Shown here one piece after another: positions 4,097 to 5,270 of a stretch of 5,270 nt of DNA. This stretch comes from Geodermatophilaceae bacterium (GTDB lineage: Bacteria; Actinomycetota; Actinomycetes; Mycobacteriales; Geodermatophilaceae): NCBI GenBank assembly GCA_013814015.1, contig JACCQS010000431.1, positions 1 to 5,270 on the forward strand, written 5' to 3'. Below the pieces are notes generated by a model that saw nothing but the letters and a program-made list of their open reading frames with translations, was not told where the DNA came from and ran no database searches. Each line of letters starts with the position of its first letter. Positions within the stretch are counted from its first letter, which is position 1. The position numbers and the translations under genes are program-made.

Positions 4097-5270
4097 GCTT
4101 CCAGCGGGTCAGACTCGCGATTTCCGCCGGGGACGCCCCGGCGAACAGCTCGACTTCAAAGCGACGTAACTCGGCGAGAGTGGTCGCCAGTTCCACACCG
4201 AAGGCGGTTTGCAGAGCGCGGTCCTTCTCGAAGGCGGCGACCGCTTCCTCCAGCGAGGAGGGCAGTGCCGCGATGCCGGCCGATGCACGTGCTTGCAAGG
4301 ACAGCACCGCCGGGTCGCCATCCACCGGCGCTGGAAGCGACGCCTCCTCGGCCAATCCAGCCATCCCCGCGGCCAGGATTCCAGCGACGACGAGGTACGG
4401 ATTCGCTGTCGCGTCAAAGCATTTCACCTCGAGATTGGCCGACTGCTGCCGATTGCCGGCCGGACCGGTGACGAACCGAAGTGCGGTCTCGCGGTTCTCC
4501 AAACCCCAACAGGCAAAGGCGCCGGCCCAGTGCGACGGAATCAACCGCAGGTAGGAGGCGACGCTCGGGGCGCCGACGGCGAGAAGGGCCGGGAGCCGGT
4601 CGAGGATGCCGGCGCTGAAGGAGACGGCGGTAGCCGAGAGGCCGAACTCCCCGTCGCCGCCGGTCATCACATTCATCTCGTCCGACCACAACGACAGGTG
4701 TACGTGCGCGCCGTTGCCCACCCCCTCGACCAGGACCTTGGGCGAGAAAGAGACCCGTAGGCCGTGGCGAAGAGAGACCGCGCGGATGGTCTCCCGCACC
4801 AGCACGAAGGTGTCCGCCGCGTCGACCGGGCTTTCGGCGGCTACCGAGATCTCCAGTTGACCGGCGCCGTATTCGGGATGGAACTGATCCAGTGCGACAC
4901 CCTGGGAGGCCAGGGCAGCGAGCAGATCCACCGAATAGTCGGACAGTTCGCTGACTCGGATCATGCCGTAGGCCGGGCCCTGACAGGCGGGCAGGAAGTC
5001 GTCTCCATCACCGACACTGACTGCCCATTCCACCTCGAAAGCCATCCGGGCCGTCAGTCCGGCGACGGCCAGATCGTCGACCAGGCTGCTCGCCAACAAC
5101 CGCGAGCACTGTGGATGGGCGACCCCCTCCTGGTCATACCGATCCACCGGCGCCCAGGCCCAGCCGGGTTGACCGGCCAGCACGGTGAGCCGAGCAAGGT
5201 CGGGATGCAGGCGGAGGTCACCGACTGGAGACCCCGCATAGGTGCCCGAGAGAATCATGTCGTCGAGCCG
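4092..5270 (-). CDS. Glutamine synthetase-like gamma-glutamyl-amine ligase, GlnA3 type (N-terminus beyond right edge)
   Basis: The frame is open to the edge (RLDD before the first visible Met at 5258), so about 392 C-terminal residues of an expected 440-460 are seen; the missing part is the N-terminal beta-grasp domain. Numbered from that Met, the GS catalytic fold shows metal ligands E75 and E77 (AFEVEW), H127-E129 and E136 (QFHPEYGAGQLEIS), H185 and H187 (GNGAHVHLSLW), and E277 (NLEVKCFD). NRETALRF (255-262) and TANPYLVVAGILAAG (284-298) are nucleotide and core segments. The Glu that in true GS deprotonates ammonium (E327 of Salmonella GS, in the GYEAP loop) aligns with W244 (PSHWAGAFACWG). 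With HPEYGA and WGLENRE this resembles M. tuberculosis GlnA3 as I recall it, and the polyamine or ethanolamine gamma-glutamyl ligases of Streptomyces. It probably makes ATP-dependent gamma-glutamyl amides from an amine other than ammonia, in the cytoplasm. It converges on the GH65 gene with a 25-bp gap and no visible functional link. Confidence 0.87.
   Translation of the reverse strand, partial: RLDDMILSGTYAGSPVGDLRLHPDLARLTVLAGQPGWAWAPVDRYDQEGVAHPQCSRLLASSLVDDLAVAGLTARMAFEVEWAVSVGDGDDFLPACQGPAYGMIRVSELSDYSVDLLAALASQGVALDQFHPEYGAGQLEISVAAESPVDAADTFVLVRETIRAVSLRHGLRVSFSPKVLVEGVGNGAHVHLSLWSDEMNVMTGGDGEFGLSATAVSFSAGILDRLPALLAVGAPSVASYLRLIPSHWAGAFACWGLENRETALRFVTGPAGNRQQSANLEVKCFDATANPYLVVAGILAAGMAGLAEEASLPAPVDGDPAVLSLQARASAGIAALPSSLEEAVAAFEKDRALQTAFGVELATTLAELRRFEVELFAGASPAEIASLTRWKH

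Noticed and set aside
4180..4860. Plus-strand frames of up to 183 codons antisense to the glutamine synthetase-like gene
   Set aside because: They cover the conserved catalytic segments of the real gene in reverse and show no family features of their own.
5256..5258. ATG at 5258 as the true start of the glutamine synthetase-like gene
   Set aside because: The frame stays open to the window edge with RLDD before the Met, no Shine-Dalgarno precedes it (CGGCTCGACGAC), and the protein would lack the N-terminal domain of the family.
1..5270. CRISPR arrays, tRNA or rRNA genes, transposases, toxin-antitoxin or defence genes
   Set aside because: No regularly spaced repeats, cloverleaf-like segments or such protein motifs were seen on either strand. 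The coding space is taken up by five ordinary genes, two of them partial.

Overview
The window comes from a high-GC actinobacterium. By eye about two thirds of the bases are G or C, and coding third positions are almost all G or C. Two small Actinobacteria-typical families (DUF1206 and DUF5302) and a Mycobacterium-like pair of HAD phosphomutase plus GH65 enzyme support this. The genus cannot be fixed from the sequence.

Layout, left to right. (1) The left edge, minus strand, holds the N-terminal third of a DUF1206 membrane protein that runs off the window. (2) A 139-bp gap carries a perfect 7-bp-arm palindrome. (3) An 81-residue DUF5302 protein follows on the minus strand with a good Shine-Dalgarno; a longer minus-strand frame running through it is a shadow. 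(4) A 192-bp divergent intergenic region carries several short inverted repeats and CCGGT repeats, and ends in a -10-like box placed as for a leaderless mRNA. (5) On the plus strand come a beta-phosphoglucomutase-type HAD enzyme (253 aa) and a complete GH65 glycoside phosphorylase (787 aa). (6) A 25-bp convergent gap follows, where an inverted repeat contains the stop codons of both flanking genes. (7) To the right edge, minus strand, runs most of a glutamine synthetase-like protein of the GlnA3 / gamma-glutamyl-amine ligase kind, missing its N-terminus.

The HAD and GH65 genes form an evident pathway. An inverting GH65 phosphorylase splits an alpha-linked glucose disaccharide with phosphate to give beta-glucose 1-phosphate, and beta-phosphoglucomutase converts that to glucose 6-phosphate. 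Neither has a signal peptide, so this is cytoplasmic sugar salvage or storage turnover. The disaccharide (maltose, trehalose, kojibiose, nigerose or other) cannot be read from the sequence. The order and sizes match what I recall of M. tuberculosis Rv3400-Rv3401.

The most unusual signal is the junction of these two genes. An A-poor, pyrimidine-rich 83-bp stretch lies between two copies of CATGACCTT, one over the HAD stop codon and one over the GH65 start codon. It looks like a short insertion with target-site duplication into an ancestral ATGA stop/start overlap. It creates a 28-codon mini-ORF joined by ATGA overlaps to the genes on both sides. The second notable point is in the glutamine synthetase homologue: the position of the catalytic ammonium-deprotonating Glu is Trp, which argues that its amine substrate is not ammonia. 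No mobile-element gene, CRISPR array, tRNA or rRNA was seen, and no wholly new multi-gene system is evident.
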